The notes under the pieces are model-generated. The model made no database searches. It saw nothing but the letters and a program-made list of their open reading frames with translations, and was not told the origin of the DNA. Shown here in pieces: positions 48,080 to 61,352 of a stretch of DNA of 64,000 bases; within the stretch, counting starts at the first letter, position 1; every line of letters starts with the position of its first letter. This DNA is from Homalodisca vitripennis (taxonomy: Eukaryota > Arthropoda > Insecta > Hemiptera > Cicadellidae): positions 123,763,001 to 123,827,000 of the forward strand of contig NC_060211.1 of assembly GCF_021130785.1 (NCBI RefSeq). Reading direction: 5' to 3'. The position numbers and the translations under genes were made by a program.

Positions 48080-49140
48080 GAGAATCAGTTAAATACTTGA
48101 TAACGGCAACTAAGTTTTCAGAACATATATTTTTTTAAATTATTACTGAAGTCCTAGTAGATTTAAACATGAAAAGAATATTTATATTTGACAACTCGGT
48201 TGATATAAAAAGTTAATTTACTCTATTCTTGGTTGCGACTTAGATAATATAAATAAAGAGGTTACGTCATTTGTTTTTTTATTTTATATAGTTTTCCGCC
48301 ACCTCTCTGGCCAATCATTCAAGTGCACTATATCCTCGCCAATTTGCCTCTTAAATACGCGTGTCCTTAGAATTTTATACTCGCAACGTTTTTCTTTTCC
48401 TTTGTGTGTGTTTAGGTTACTACACACACTATAGTTCCGTGAAAAATCAAGATTATAATTACTTCTGAGGAAATACATTAAAATTTTGAACTGTAAACAA
48501 TGCACATAAATCGCGTGTATAACTTCATAGACTGGTGTCAAGAGCGAATAGTTATATTTTTAAATAATTTAATCTATTTAATCAAATGTACTGTTTCAAA
48601 GGTTGTGATAACAACTAAACAGTATGTAGTTTAGTGGATGGAGCCCATATAGTAATTAACTATAGCTAAATATACTGTAAAATAAGTAAGTTATAGTACT
48701 TCTGCTGTCCTAAAAGTAATAAGTCAAATTATTGAGTTGCTACAATCTAAACTCAAGGCCTAAATGTTAACATCAATATTCAGACAGCACCTACAGCCAT
48801 ACAACACTACATCTAAGTGAGTTATATTCAATGAAAAATGTGATGTTTTGACTTATCCATTTGGAGAATTTTCCTGCCAAAGGCACAAGGGCTCAGCCGT
48901 GGTGTCAGGGTCACAGGTCGGAAGAAGACCGAACGTTAACGCTGCTAAAATGTCCGTATTGACTTGAAGTAAAACTAATCAGGATTCCACTCTATTGAAC
49001 AATTTTTCGAAAGTATTTGATGATAAAATTGTGTTTTCATGGTAACTGGGAATAATTATTGTTAATTAAAAATGGACCAATCCTAAAGCTTGATAAATTG
49101 TATAAATTTTAAGAAAGAGAGATTGTTTAGATCTTTGCAC
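48080..49140. repeat. Partial, internally deleted copy of the duplicated unit
   Basis: It matches R2 from about 43170 (TTGAAGTCCTAATAGATT, GGTTGATATTAAAAG, TATAGAGGTTAC) and then jumps to about 44680 (ACTCGCAACGTTTTTCTTTTCC). It continues through the GAGTTGCTACAATCTAAAC and GTTTTCATGGTAACTGG landmarks to about 49140. It shows the unit has also spread or duplicated in pieces. Confidence 0.65.
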
Positions 49141-52100
49141 TAGGGTTTTAAATGTTCAATGTGTACTTCCGTAATGCTATGGATTGTAAATAAAATAATA
49201 TCAGTTCCTTATGTTTTGGCCATCAAACATGTACACGATTTTGTTTTTTTAAACTTTTTGCTAAAAATCAGTGTTAATGCGCTGTTTTTCCTATATATAT
49301 TTTGCGGGGAAAAGCAGGATTGCATTAAAATACAATCTAAATATATATTTTTGATTGTTTAATCCAGCTCTATAGGTTGGTTCTAGATAAGTTACTGTGA
49401 ATAAAGGTAGTTAGAACGTAATTGCGAATTATATAATATGCATTTGAAAGACAAAGTTTTATTTTGCATAGGGCAAATAAGAAAATATAATTAGATTTAT
49501 CTTACTAGAGGAAAGATTTTCATTTCAAATTCTTGTCGTCTGTAAGTTTCTTGTAAAACTTATCATTAGACAACGACTGCAATTTAGTTATTTATTAGAA
49601 AGTAATCTTACAAGCTTCTTTTCTATTAACTTTGGTGTAATGTATTTAGAATTTAATTTTTCATTTTTGAATAACGTCTTCTTTATCTTCATAAAATCGA
49701 GTTCAAAATGTATCAAACAAAGTTTATTCGGATCATATAAATTAAGTACTATATCATTTAAATTGTAAAAACTGTCATGAATAGTTAAAATTTTCGTCTA
49801 ATTTTAAATAAAAATTTATTTTCTAACAAGTATAGTCTTGTTTTTATATAACTATACAAATACTCTGACAATTTTATTGAAACGGAGAAATTGAGATTTT
49901 AAGTTCACTATTTAGTTATCATTTATTAGGGGGACAATTATATAAGGTCTATTAATTATAGACACATCTCTCTCCAAATATATTTTTTTAATTGTGTTAT
50001 ACAGCGTTAGTTTTTAATCCCATGTGTAGAGACATCCTCTGAGTATTCATAATTGTTAGTTTTAATTTATCTTCCACATACAACCTTAAAGGAATAAATA
50101 ATGGGATTATTCGACTGGCACTGGCAGTAGCTATTTTGTAAACAGCTGGAACAATATTGTTTCGTTTAGTTTGATTTTGGCTATTATTCATGTAAGTCCT
50201 TTGCTTTGTTGTTCTATGTCATCATTTTTCTATAATTTGTGTTATTGTGTGTTTGTCTAATTTGCAAACAACTTAAGTCCAAAATTACAATTGTGCGTTT
50301 CTGATTTTTGTGAGTATTCTATACCAGTAATAACTAGTAAGATGATTGAAGGATAACGTATTATTCAGTAAGATAACATTTAGAGGTAATTAGTTTGTAA
50401 CTTTTATAAATCTATAAAGTCTTAAAAACACTTACTTATATTTTTAAAAAGGTTATTTTAAACATGGGCGAACCTCCTAATTAGATAAATGTAAAGTCTT
50501 CCCTATTGTTTCAATGAAATTTCCAACAGTTTTGATATTTTGCTTTTTAAAATCAATATACAAATGCTAATGTACATCAAGTAATGTTATGTTGAATAGG
50601 TTTTGAATAAAATCTAAATACTAAGGAAATGAAATTATAAAATACCTTGAAAATATAAAACAGACAGTAATATTACCCTATATATAACTAAATTTTAAAA
50701 TATAAATGATTAATAAAAATCGTGTTATTTGTATTGCATTCCATTTCAGCATTCGATATATACTTTTGCAAGACTATATACAACATGAGTCGTTTGCGGA
50801 TATTCAGAGTAGCTTAAGTTCCAACATAATTCTACAGTCACGTGTAATTAAGTTTTGGGAGCCATGTCTATTGGTTGATTTTGTTTTGAAAACCCTTCAC
50901 TTAATGAATTTTGATCAACTTAATCGTAGTCAAATATTTTGTCAATGTTTGAATTGAAGTATGTTTGATTAGTTTAATTACTTACTCAAACTATGGGCGG
51001 TTACCTTGAATCTAGCAACTTGCTCACGTAACAGGAGTTTTTATTTTGTTTATTTTGTGATAAAACATTTAAAATGTTCAGCATTTTTGCTTTCAATGTT
51101 AATACTATCCAAAATTTGTGTATAAATACATAAAACAATAATTTAACTGTTCTAATAACCTAAAAACCCTTAAATATTTTGAGATTCCTTATCCGTTTCT
51201 ATATCTATGATTATTATTAGTTTACGAAATGAAAAAAACATTTAACGAAGTTTTTAAAAATTTTAAATTTTCAACTCAAAAGAATAAATGCCAAAGAATT
51301 TCTCACTTAAATAGTTTTGATGAGATTAGATTAATAATGCTTAATCGTGACATGTAGTGAAAATATAGGTGAGAGATTAAGATCTGCCAAGTGACAAATA
51401 AGTTAAGTCTAACTTTGCGATTTCTTTCACCTTTTCTCAAACTAACATTCAGTTCATCACAAACCGAGTAACTTATTCTTAAGTGGTAAGTATACTGAGC
51501 TACTGCTAGTGTATTAAAAGCGAAGTTACTATTAGAGAGCAAGCCAAATATACATTACTGGGGACCAATCCAATCGCAAATAACTTAGGCTTAAGTAACC
51601 CTATGCGGACAGTGCCGTTCATTATTGTCTTTCTGACAGTTTCTGACAAGCTGGTGTACTACCACAAGTCTGACGTTGATGACTTTCGTTATGATTAAAC
51701 GTTCAGTTTATCTTAGATAATTTCCATAGACTCTCTTAGATACTTGAATTTCCATAGACTCTACAAGAACTTGATACGATATATTGATAAACTATGTTTA
51801 AGTAATTTAATTAGAACATTTTTATTCCAAATTTTTAGTTATTAATTGGTCTCTATCTAATTATATCAAAGAGTATTTTAATTTTGCATAAAGAACATCA
51901 AAGTCTGTCTCTTTATCTTTTCCTAAAATAAATCGTAATTTGAATGATTTAGTCTAAAGTGGTGAAATTTGGCAAGATTATATCTCTTACTTTTCTTATT
52001 ATGAGGGTTAAGAATTCCCTCAATTCGCTATGTGTTTATGAGCGTTTAAAACTACATAACACATTTAAAATATGAAAGTTATATACAATTTATATTGTCC

Positions 52101-53289
52101 TCTCATATATAGTCACTTTATTTGTAATTTAGATTGGTACGAATATGCCCAACTCAATATACCGAAAATTTATTAAAGAAATGTAAACCGTAAATTTGAA
52201 TTAATCAAATTTATTATTTACAATGAGCACAAGACCTCTGGACTAAGATTAAGTAGTATTGAATAAAAATTTTAACTGTCCACTATCTTAAAAGGGAAAT
52301 ATTATGAAAACACAAAATTCTTACAGTTATAATAAAATAAATTCTTTTAAAAATAAATCCTTAGTATATTTAATATGTTTCCTGCAAATAATTCAAAAAC
52401 TAAATCAATCTAATTTCAAACTTGTCTGTATAAATATTTATTTATATTTGAGACCAAAATAAACCTATACTCATATAACAGGCTCCAATTTAAAACTGTT
52501 TGGATTATAATGTCCTAAAAAATTTACGATTTATAATTTTAAAACATTTAGAGTTTTAAGGTACCTACTCAATGTTTAGAAACACCTTGTGTATTTAAAA
52601 GTACGTAAATATCACAAATAATGTAGGTTTGTTTCAATATTTCGATCGTAATTTGTTAATATAAGAACTTTTCTAAGTATTTATAAGAATAATGAAATAT
52701 TGTCATATATAATTCCATGAAATATACATTAAAAAGAATGTGCAATGTAAATTTCTTACCAAAATCCTTGTAAGCACACATTTTTAGCTGACCTTCAGTT
52801 AAAACTTTCACTATTGTTCATAAAAACTGTTTTCTGTCTGTCTGTCTATCTTCTTCATTTCTACTATAGGAAAACTTAGTTCAGTAATGTTGTGTGACTC
52901 CCAACGGGATTTTTGTTAGCGTTAGCGATTATTTCTTCATAGGTCTTATGGATAACCATTATGAGAATGATAAAGTAGAAGAATAATAAATTTGCAAATA
53001 ATTGCACACAATTATATTTAAATTAGTCCATGTCAAATTTTGGGGGACAAGATTTCATTTCAGTGCATGCTTGCGTTGTACACGCAACTTCTTAGTTTGC
53101 AGTAAGTTTTATTATTTGAACATAGCTATGGAATCTAACTTATGTTCGATGATGGTGAATGTCCTAACCTACCATTTGGACAAACGTAATCTTTGGAGGC
53201 AATTTCTTGTCTGTCTGTTTGTCTAACCGACAACTAACAAAATGTACAGCAAACTAATATGTACAAATTTCCCATTTCGAGTACTTTGA
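49141..53289. other. A+T-rich spacer before R3
   Basis: Short chance ORFs only (for example 50706-50957 and 51303-51542). No recognised gene or repeat. Confidence 0.45.
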
Positions 53290-54080
53290 TGTAGCTTGAG
53301 TGAGAATTCCATATCAACATACTAAACAGTGAAGGACTCCCTGAGACTCTAGATCCTTTGTCAAGGATACGTAAACAAGACAATCTTATGACTAAGCATT
53401 ATTGATTTATCTTGATCTCTTATGTCGTAATAAAACGTTCGCAACCGTAAGTTTAGTATCCAAGAAGTACTGTTATATACAGTGGAAAATTTTATTAGTT
53501 AATAATATTATTCTTTTTTAATGAATTAACTGTTAGATACATTGCATAGACACATATTTATCAAAATCGACATCTTAATGGAATATACGTTTTTAAAAAC
53601 GTGAAGAGTCAAAAGATTTTTAGTAGCAACCTATGTTGCAAAGTAAATAAATTTTAAATTCTATTACAAACAATTTTTTACATTTGAAGTTTTCTTATAT
53701 CTTTCGCCGTGTAATAATAACCCTTAAAAACTAATTTTATTATGTTATGTATTAATGACAAATTCGCACCATGTATTCAAAACAGCGCCTTCGTCCTTAA
53801 CCACTTCTCCAGCCCTCAAGGTTAATACGTACCAAGTTTGGTATTTAATGTAGCCTGAGAGAGAGTTTCATATCGACATACTAAACAGAGAGATGCTTTG
53901 AGACCCTAGATCCTTTGTCAAGAGTGCGTAAGAAAGACAATCTTTTGACTGAGCATTATTGATTTAGGTACTGTAATAAACTTTTTAATAAAATTACCAG
54001 TTAGATAGATTAAATAGACACGTATTTTATTAAATCGACATCTTTATGTATTATAAATAGCCATATGTAATATAACCGGA
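53290..54080. repeat. Tandem pair of an approximately 220-300 bp block at the left of R3
   Basis: The block GAGAATTCCATATCAACATA, then AGATCCTTTGTCAAGGAT and CTAAGCATTATTGATTTA, occurs at 53290-53600 and again at 53855-54080. R2 has one full copy (38123-38290), preceded by a short partial repeat of TTTGATATATCCTGAGAGAG at 38112 and 38155. Confidence 0.65.
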
Positions 54081-55409
54081 GCTAATAACTACCGTATTTT
54101 TGTAATCAGATCCGGATTGAAGTTGGTGCAGACAGTAGTACATAACTTGGATGAGTTTTAAACATTTTCATTTAATCGAACATTTTAAAATAGCGGATAT
54201 TCTCATTCATGCAAACATTTTCATTGAAATATCTTCAAATATATTTATGTTTTACGATCACTTCAGGATTTTAAGAATGCGGCCGTTCAAATTTTGGAAA
54301 AATAAATTGTATATCTGGGCTAAAATATATAATCGCGAGTGTCATTGTGTGAGTAGAAGTTAAACGTTTACTTCAATGACCGGTTGTTCAAAAATTCCAA
54401 TGGTGAGACATAATTGTTTATTACATAAATTTATTCCAGCCAATGTCTACCTAATTTGTTTAGTTAATAATATGCAGGAATAAAAAAGTATTTTATATTT
54501 GTGAATTTCAGCTTTGTTGATTATGCTTAAGTTCTTAAATAAAATAATAAATATATTCACATAAAATAAAATAAATATTTTTGCTATCGATCATTCATAA
54601 ATGCATGCACGTTAAAAATGCAGACAAGAACGTAAGTTAGAAATTGTGTAAAATGTCCGGATTCCAATCCAAGAAAATTTTTATTATATGAAGTTAAAAC
54701 TTTATTTAATATTTAAATAGTTGATGGTTCAACATAATGTAAAATACATTACTAGAATGGTATGCATTGCATTTGATCTTAATTGGAAACAAAGTGTCAG
54801 CTTTGCTGTGATATATCTATGTGCTATCTAGATTGCTCCTGGAATACGATTAATCTAATAGTGTGCATGGAATATATATATTTCCATATATATATATATA
54901 TATAATCGTATTGCATATAGCATAATTTCTATTTTGATTTAACTTTCCGGATCCCTATAATTTATAGTTTGAAAACGCGCACTCACATACACTATTATTG
55001 TAAGACATAACCTACACACTTGTTTCGAGCCCTAATTTGACACTTAACATAATTCCAAAATAGGAATTACAAAAAACCTGCTAACTGAATCATTGCGATT
55101 TTACAATACTTTCATGTATACTAAGTTATTAGGCAATAAGATAAACCAAACACGTCATTTGTTTACAAGTGAAGTATGGAACACTGTGCGATTCATTTAT
55201 GGTAGTGATTCACATTTATATTACAATCTAATATTTACCAAATTATTACTAATGTCATGACTAATTATATTAAAATATTATAGTAATTGTAATTATATTA
55301 AAATTATTAACTATTGTCATGTAAACCTATTATAAACCAATTAATATAGGTATGCCATTCTGACACAACAATTTTAAACAAATTGATTTAAAGTAGAACA
55401 ATACATTAC

Positions 55410-55476
55410 CTAGTGTATGTGTAGTGTGTGTATTTGTGTGAGTGGGGCGACTTCCTGCCGCATTGGACGCATCACC
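55410..55476 (-). other. Candidate exon C, unit R3
   Basis: 67 bp with the consensus-like donor GTAATG. The acceptor is TGTTACAG. The open frame reads GDASNAAGSRPTHTNTH. Confidence 0.3.
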
Positions 55477-55777
55477 CTGTAACAGTTAGAAAATACAGCA
55501 TATAATAGTTTATCATAGTAAAACATAGTTCCCAAAACCAATATAATTATAAAAATATACGTTAATTAAATAAATAGGTTTAACACTAAGTACATTGATG
55601 GAACAAATATGTAAACTTAAGTCCGATATTAGCAGATAAATTTAGTTACCTTAATGTGTTGTGTAGTGGAGAATTATTGTTATAGTGAAATGTAGTTCTA
55701 CACGCACACATACTTTCACACTATTCCATTCAATCATCATTCATACTTTGTGTGTTTTGCAACACACGTGGAGTAGT

Positions 55778-55831
55778 GATACGCGATAATGTCAAAGAGG
55801 GGACGACAAGCCAACGCAGGACCGAAGCCAC
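55778..55831 (-). other. Candidate exon B coding part, unit R3
   Basis: Follows a TTTGCAG acceptor on the minus strand. It reads GGFGPALACRPLFDII; the stop found in R1 and R2 is TAT here, so the frame runs about 14 codons further to a TGA. Confidence 0.3.
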
Positions 55832-56237
55832 CTGCAAATAATCAGAACAAAACACTCGAATCACAAATATGACATCAATTAGTAGGCTGATTAATTTATA
55901 ATACCTTATAAAAGAGTAAAATAACAGTCTTTAGATTTGACTAGAACTGTAGTTTCAGAATGGCATTAAATTTACACCTAAATTGTCCCAAATACTTACA
56001 GTACTGTGTCATCTCGCATTGAAGATAAGAAATATAGCCTGCTGAAACATAATTTCATATTAATAATCAAAATATAATGAAAATTATTAAATTATATAAC
56101 TAAATTATTAAACTAATGCTTAGATAATATTTTATAGATACTATTGTAGTGGTGTAAATACAGACAGAAAATATGTGACGAAGGAGATGTATATGAGATC
56201 CATTTAAATGTAACTTATAAAACTTCTAATAACCAAC

Positions 56238-56326
56238 CTTGGCAAGGATTGGGACTGCCTGTGCTTAAAACAGTAGCCGTGCATTCACAACTGTTACCAG
56301 AACCAACAGCAATGGCTGCAGTGAAA
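56238..56326 (-). other. Candidate exon A, unit R3
   Basis: 89 bp, acceptor GTAACAG, donor CAAG/GTTGGT. It reads FTAAIAVGSGNSCECTATVL, then STGSPNPCQ. It is intact in the same frame as R1 and R2. Confidence 0.3.
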
Positions 56327-56351
56327 CTGTTACGCACACCCAGTTTAGAGT

Positions 56352-56407
56352 ATTACATGGTACTAGGGCCAGTCCTTGAGCAGGTCGGCGCCCTTCTACC
56401 ATGTAAT
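56352..56407. other. Conserved stem-loop, unit R3
   Basis: Perfect 11 bp outer arms, plus an inner AGGGC/GCCCT pairing separated by a two-base mismatch. It is the best-paired of the three copies. Confidence 0.6.
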
Positions 56408-57234
56408 ACTCCCCTCCCTTATTAGGTTGATTATGTGAGATATTTAGCTTACGTCACTTGTGCTGCCATCTACCGCAGACAATCTGCACTTACTCGACAA
56501 GAGAATAATTTAGATCCGTAAATTCTTACTAGACATATTGAACTTTACCATATTAATACATGATAAATACGTTTAATGTTTTCAGATTACATAATTGTTT
56601 AATTATTATTGTAGTGCAAGTAGATTATGACAAGAAAACAAAATTTTTATTTGACACACCGGTTGATATTAAAAGGAAATATATTCTATTCTCGGTTGCA
56701 ATTTAAGTTATATAAATATAGAGATTACTCCTTATTTAGTTCAATTTGATCTTGAAGTACACTCCTAATTGCACCCAATCTTACAAGTGCACAATGTGCC
56801 GACTAGAAAGATGTGTCAATATTATTAAAGATAAGTATGATTTAATATTAGGATCTGATAGGATAAGACTTCTACGTTCACAATATGTAGAACTTTAAGA
56901 ACGCTGATAAACATTGGAATTACCTTTTCATAAAGATTAATTTCACAACGGTTAAAAATTACTAAATATTGAAACCCTTATAATTTAGTTTTATATAGAA
57001 AATTTGTAACAATAAAATCCATAAATTTATTAACCTCGTGGAATCTTTATTTTTATTACATATTCTTAATATTCTCCGATAATAATTTCCGTCCTGTTCT
57101 CATGGAAGGTAGCCCAACGACCACAGGTAGCGGATACACAGGTATACTACTTATACCAATACCCTAGAGGTCTTTATGGAGAAACAAACTCAGGCAATAC
57201 ATTGATGACGTCAATGAAGGCATAACGAGAAACG

Positions 57235-57375
57235 ACTTGCGGTCGAATATTTATTTAAGTTACAGCAGTGAAAAACGAAATTGTGTGTGCTGATATCACA
57301 GGATATTTGAAAATTTAACTAGTAATTGTACCTAACCCTGTCAGTACGCCATCAGAGCCTAATTCCACCATTATT
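57235..57375 (+). repeat. Decayed SINE-like block in unit R3
   Basis: This is the counterpart of the R1 and R2 blocks (TTGCGGTCGAAT, CAGCAGTGAAAAACGAAA, GTGTGCTGATATCAC), truncated after ATCAGAGCCTAATTCC. Confidence 0.45.
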
Positions 57376-58800
57376 TTTTTGTATATTTAGATTTAATTCG
57401 TATAGGAAAGAACTAAGATCAATGCTTGTAAATATAAATATCTAGTAAAGCTCTTACAACATTGTCTATTTGAATCAGAGAGTACAGTTACAACGCAGGA
57501 TGACCTACGCATGTTCATATAAAGCTTATAAATGATACAATCAATCTGAGATTACTGTTTGACCTGGAATAAATCTATTGCCAACCACGCTACTTTTAGT
57601 AGAAATGAAAACGACACAGTATCGAAAGGTATATAAAATATAAAAACTGGAATCATTCCTTAAACGTTTACGGGTAATATTTTTAATCACTGTTAGACAA
57701 CTACAAGGGAGATAAAAAAACGTTAGCTAAAATGTTTGCATATAATTTAAAATATATTTGCTTGCCTGGGAGGCAGTTTTATTGTGTAAATCTTAAGAAA
57801 ATATAGTTGTAGAAAAAAAATTAATTATTTCATATGTTTTACCATATTGATACTTTTCTATATTGACCACTACCACAACTCGCAAACTGACGGTTATTCT
57901 TTTCTAAGATGAACTTTCCCATAAATTTCAAGAATCAGGTTGAGTACATGAACTATAAAAATTGGCTCTGGAATACTGGACGTAAACCACTTAAAACAAT
58001 AAACATGTGAAGAAATACCTTTTAATATAAATATCATAGAGGAGAATTTTTAGGACTGGCTCCGAAAAAAAATAATGGCGCCAATTAACAATTAAATACT
58101 TTTTATTATTACATTTGTAAACTCGCAACGTTTTTTCTTTTCCTTTGTGTGTGTCTACGATACTATACATACTTTCATTTAATCTGAAAAGCAAAAATTA
58201 AAATGTCTAGGGAAATACACTAAAATGTTCGTTGTAAACAACGCAAAACAATCGAGTGTATTACTTTATTAAATAGTGATTAGTTGTGTTTTTAATTTCT
58301 GCAAATATGTAATCAACTGTACTGCCTCAGCGGTAGTAATAATAATAGATATGTCTGTGGACGTATTGGCTTGTATCCATGCAGTAATTACACACAGCTA
58401 AATATACAGTAAAACAAGTAGGTTATAGTATTAGGTATTAAGTTATAGTACTTCTGCTGTTCTACTGGTAAATAAGTCAAAAATCTAGAGTTGCTACAAT
58501 CTAAACTGAAGGCCTAATTGTTAACATCTATATTCAGGCATCTACAACCATACATACCAATACAAAATCTACGTGAGTTGTATTTAATGAAAATTGTAGG
58601 TTTTTGACTTATCTATTTGAAGAATATTCTAGTTTAGGTCACAGAAGTTCAGCCGTGGTTTGATGAAACTGTACTATAAAAATTTTCAAAGGTATTAAGT
58701 TTTAAAATTGTGTTTTCATGGTAACAAGGAATAATTATTGTTTGTTAAGAAATAGACCAATCGTAAGGCTTAAGTTCAGTTTTATATATATATACAGATA

Positions 58801-58830
<30 letters not shown>

Positions 58831-58831
<1 letters not shown>

Positions 58832-59315
58832 TAGCTGTTTCCCGCGGCTTCGCACGCTTTTCGTAAGTTTTGCCCGCGTATGAGCATTTCTGGTTGAAGT
58901 AAATTATATTTCCAACCCCGATGTAGATTTTACCTTGATGTCACGATCAAGAAAATATGTCAAAAATGTATTGTACATGCATAATGTATTTTATTACAAA
59001 GTGGTCTACCACTCAACCTTTTTAAGTTCAACCAAAAATTTAGTTTAGACAATTATACATCATAACTTAGCGCCTTCAAATAGTGTTTCACTGTTTAATA
59101 TACGTATCTATCTCGTAATTGCAGGTTATAATGTTGCAGGCGCTTTGAAAACTTTTCTTCATTTTATTCGTTTATATTCACGACATAAGCGAATAATTCA
59201 GATAATAAACTATCCTATCTTCTAAGTTAGACTAAATTACGGATACATGTGAAATTTGATTGAAATTGGTTCAGTCGTTTTGGAGTTTTATTGGCAACAT
59301 ACATCGTGACTCAAG

Positions 59316-59320
<5 letters not shown>
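58831..59320 (+). repeat. 'CCCGCGGCTTCGC' interspersed repeat, copy 2, inserted in R3
   Basis: Same element and orientation as 12221-12716, with (TA)n on both sides (58785-58830 and 59321-59402). It ends GGTTCAGTCGTTTTGGAG, ..GCAACATACATCG. R1 and R2 lack it at the equivalent place (R1 about 26465), so it inserted after the unit was duplicated. Confidence 0.7.
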
Positions 59321-59401
<81 letters not shown>

Positions 59402-59402
59402 T
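59321..59402. repeat. (TA)n microsatellite
   Basis: About 40 TA units closing the right side of the repeat at 58831-59320. Confidence 0.95.
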
Positions 59403-59951
59403 ATTCTCAGGAAGAGAGATAACCTACATCTTTAAACGTATAAAATTAATAAATGAATGAATATTTATTTCTTATAGAACTAAAGATCACACATACATGG
59501 AAACATAAGAAATGATCTCCACATGGGGCGTATCCTAATTATAAATATAGGTAGTGTAAAATATTTGTATGGAAAATATAACATATTGAGAACATGAAAC
59601 TTACAATATAAATATATATTATGTAACATATAATATATACCAGCGTTTTCCCGCGGCTTCGCCCGCGTAGTATCTACCTATATGAAAAAAAGAAAGGGGG
59701 CATTAATGAATATAAAAGGGGGCAATACAAAATTATAAAAATCTATAAATAATAAGTGAGTTTAAAAAGTTAAAAATATATTTTATATTTTTTAAATCCT
59801 TGTTTAAAAATATTTGTAGTTAGTTGCCAAATGCTTACTTATATTGCCCCAGTTGTTTCTAGTAAATCTTCCGCCGCCGTTCCGCCGCCCTCAAAAACTA
59901 TTGTCCGTCTCCGAGCTTCTGCTTCCTCTGAGGTCTCGGAAGCTCTCGGTG

Positions 59952-59953
<2 letters not shown>

Positions 59954-60008
<55 letters not shown>
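59954..60008. repeat. (TA)n microsatellite
   Basis: About 27 TA units within the R3 insertion. The Tyr-Ile ORFs across it are artefacts. Confidence 0.95.
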
Positions 60009-60012
<4 letters not shown>

Positions 60013-61297
60013 GATGCTTCCTATATTATTTAATTATTTATAGGAATCTTTATATTTTTATTAAAAGAATTGTGAATTAATATAATAAGTGAATTGTAAG
60101 ATTGTGATCCTTCCAGCAGTGCTGAATTTCTTGTCCATTCGGGTTCGAGGAATGCCTAGAAGCTTCCTTTTGTATCTAGGTATTGAGCATAAGTTGCAGG
60201 TCTGGGTTGGATAGGTACCATCCAGTTCAGGACATTGTGTTTTCTCAATTTTGATTGGCCAATGTTAGGTTGATTAGATGGTGGGAGGGACTTCTAGATC
60301 CTTCCGGTGGATTCAACCACGTTTTCAGGGTTATTCTTTGCTGTGTGCTCAGAGAGAGAAGTTCGTGTAAAGCGATAGCCTACTCTTGGCCGTATTGATT
60401 TTTTCGGGGAAGAAGGTTGAGTTTAAGATTTAAAATTTCTTTTTAAAATTTAAAGTCTAAAGTTTAAATTAATTAATCTATAATAGTCATTTTGGTTACT
60501 TGGTGAAGTCTTCAGGAGAAGTGCGAGGTACTGTGAAACGTTAGAATTTAACATTTAAATAGAAAATTGCTTGATGATATTTTCCTGTTCAAGTTGGTTA
60601 AATTCAGGAATAGCCCACTAATAAAGAAAATTTATTTTATGTTCTGAGATTATAAATATATTTTAACAAGTCCCTAAATTTAACATTCAAGCCAAGCGGA
60701 TAATTCTGGATAATTCAATAATTTGTAAATTGGAAATGTACAGAAAATAAATACTTTGAAATTGATACAATTTTGAGTTTAACTGGTTGGACATTGTCTT
60801 TGTTCAGATATTAAATATTAATGTTACCTTAATTTGTTAATTTTTTATTTTGAGAAGAAGTCTTAATTTATTATTTGTTTCATTTTATATTTGAAGAAGA
60901 TTATTTTATTTTGAAATTTAATGAAGATTTTTTATTTTGAGTTTGTGTTGAAAACATTGGCACTGAGAACTGGAAGGACACAATTATTGATGCTTTGATT
61001 CATAGTTAACTTTAAGGCTGGACATGTGAACATTTGATGGATTATTAATACTAAATAATTGAGAATAAATTAAAAGTAAAAAAAGATAGCTTGGAGTTGC
61101 TGTATTATTGATTTTAAATTTTTATTAAAATTACTATTAATTTATACTGACTTTATTTATTGAATTCCATTGGAACTTGTGCTACATTCTTAAATAAAGG
61201 GTTATTAGTTTACAACCCAATTGATCGCTTCTTATACTAAAACAAAAATAGTTGTAATCTGTTTATAGAAATTAACCTTACTATAGACACGGTTGCA

Positions 61298-61300
<3 letters not shown>

Positions 61301-61333
<33 letters not shown>

Positions 61334-61352
61334 AAGTATATATATATATATT
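61301..61352. repeat. (TA)n microsatellite, interrupted
   Basis: Two TA tracts separated by CATAAAG. Confidence 0.85.
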
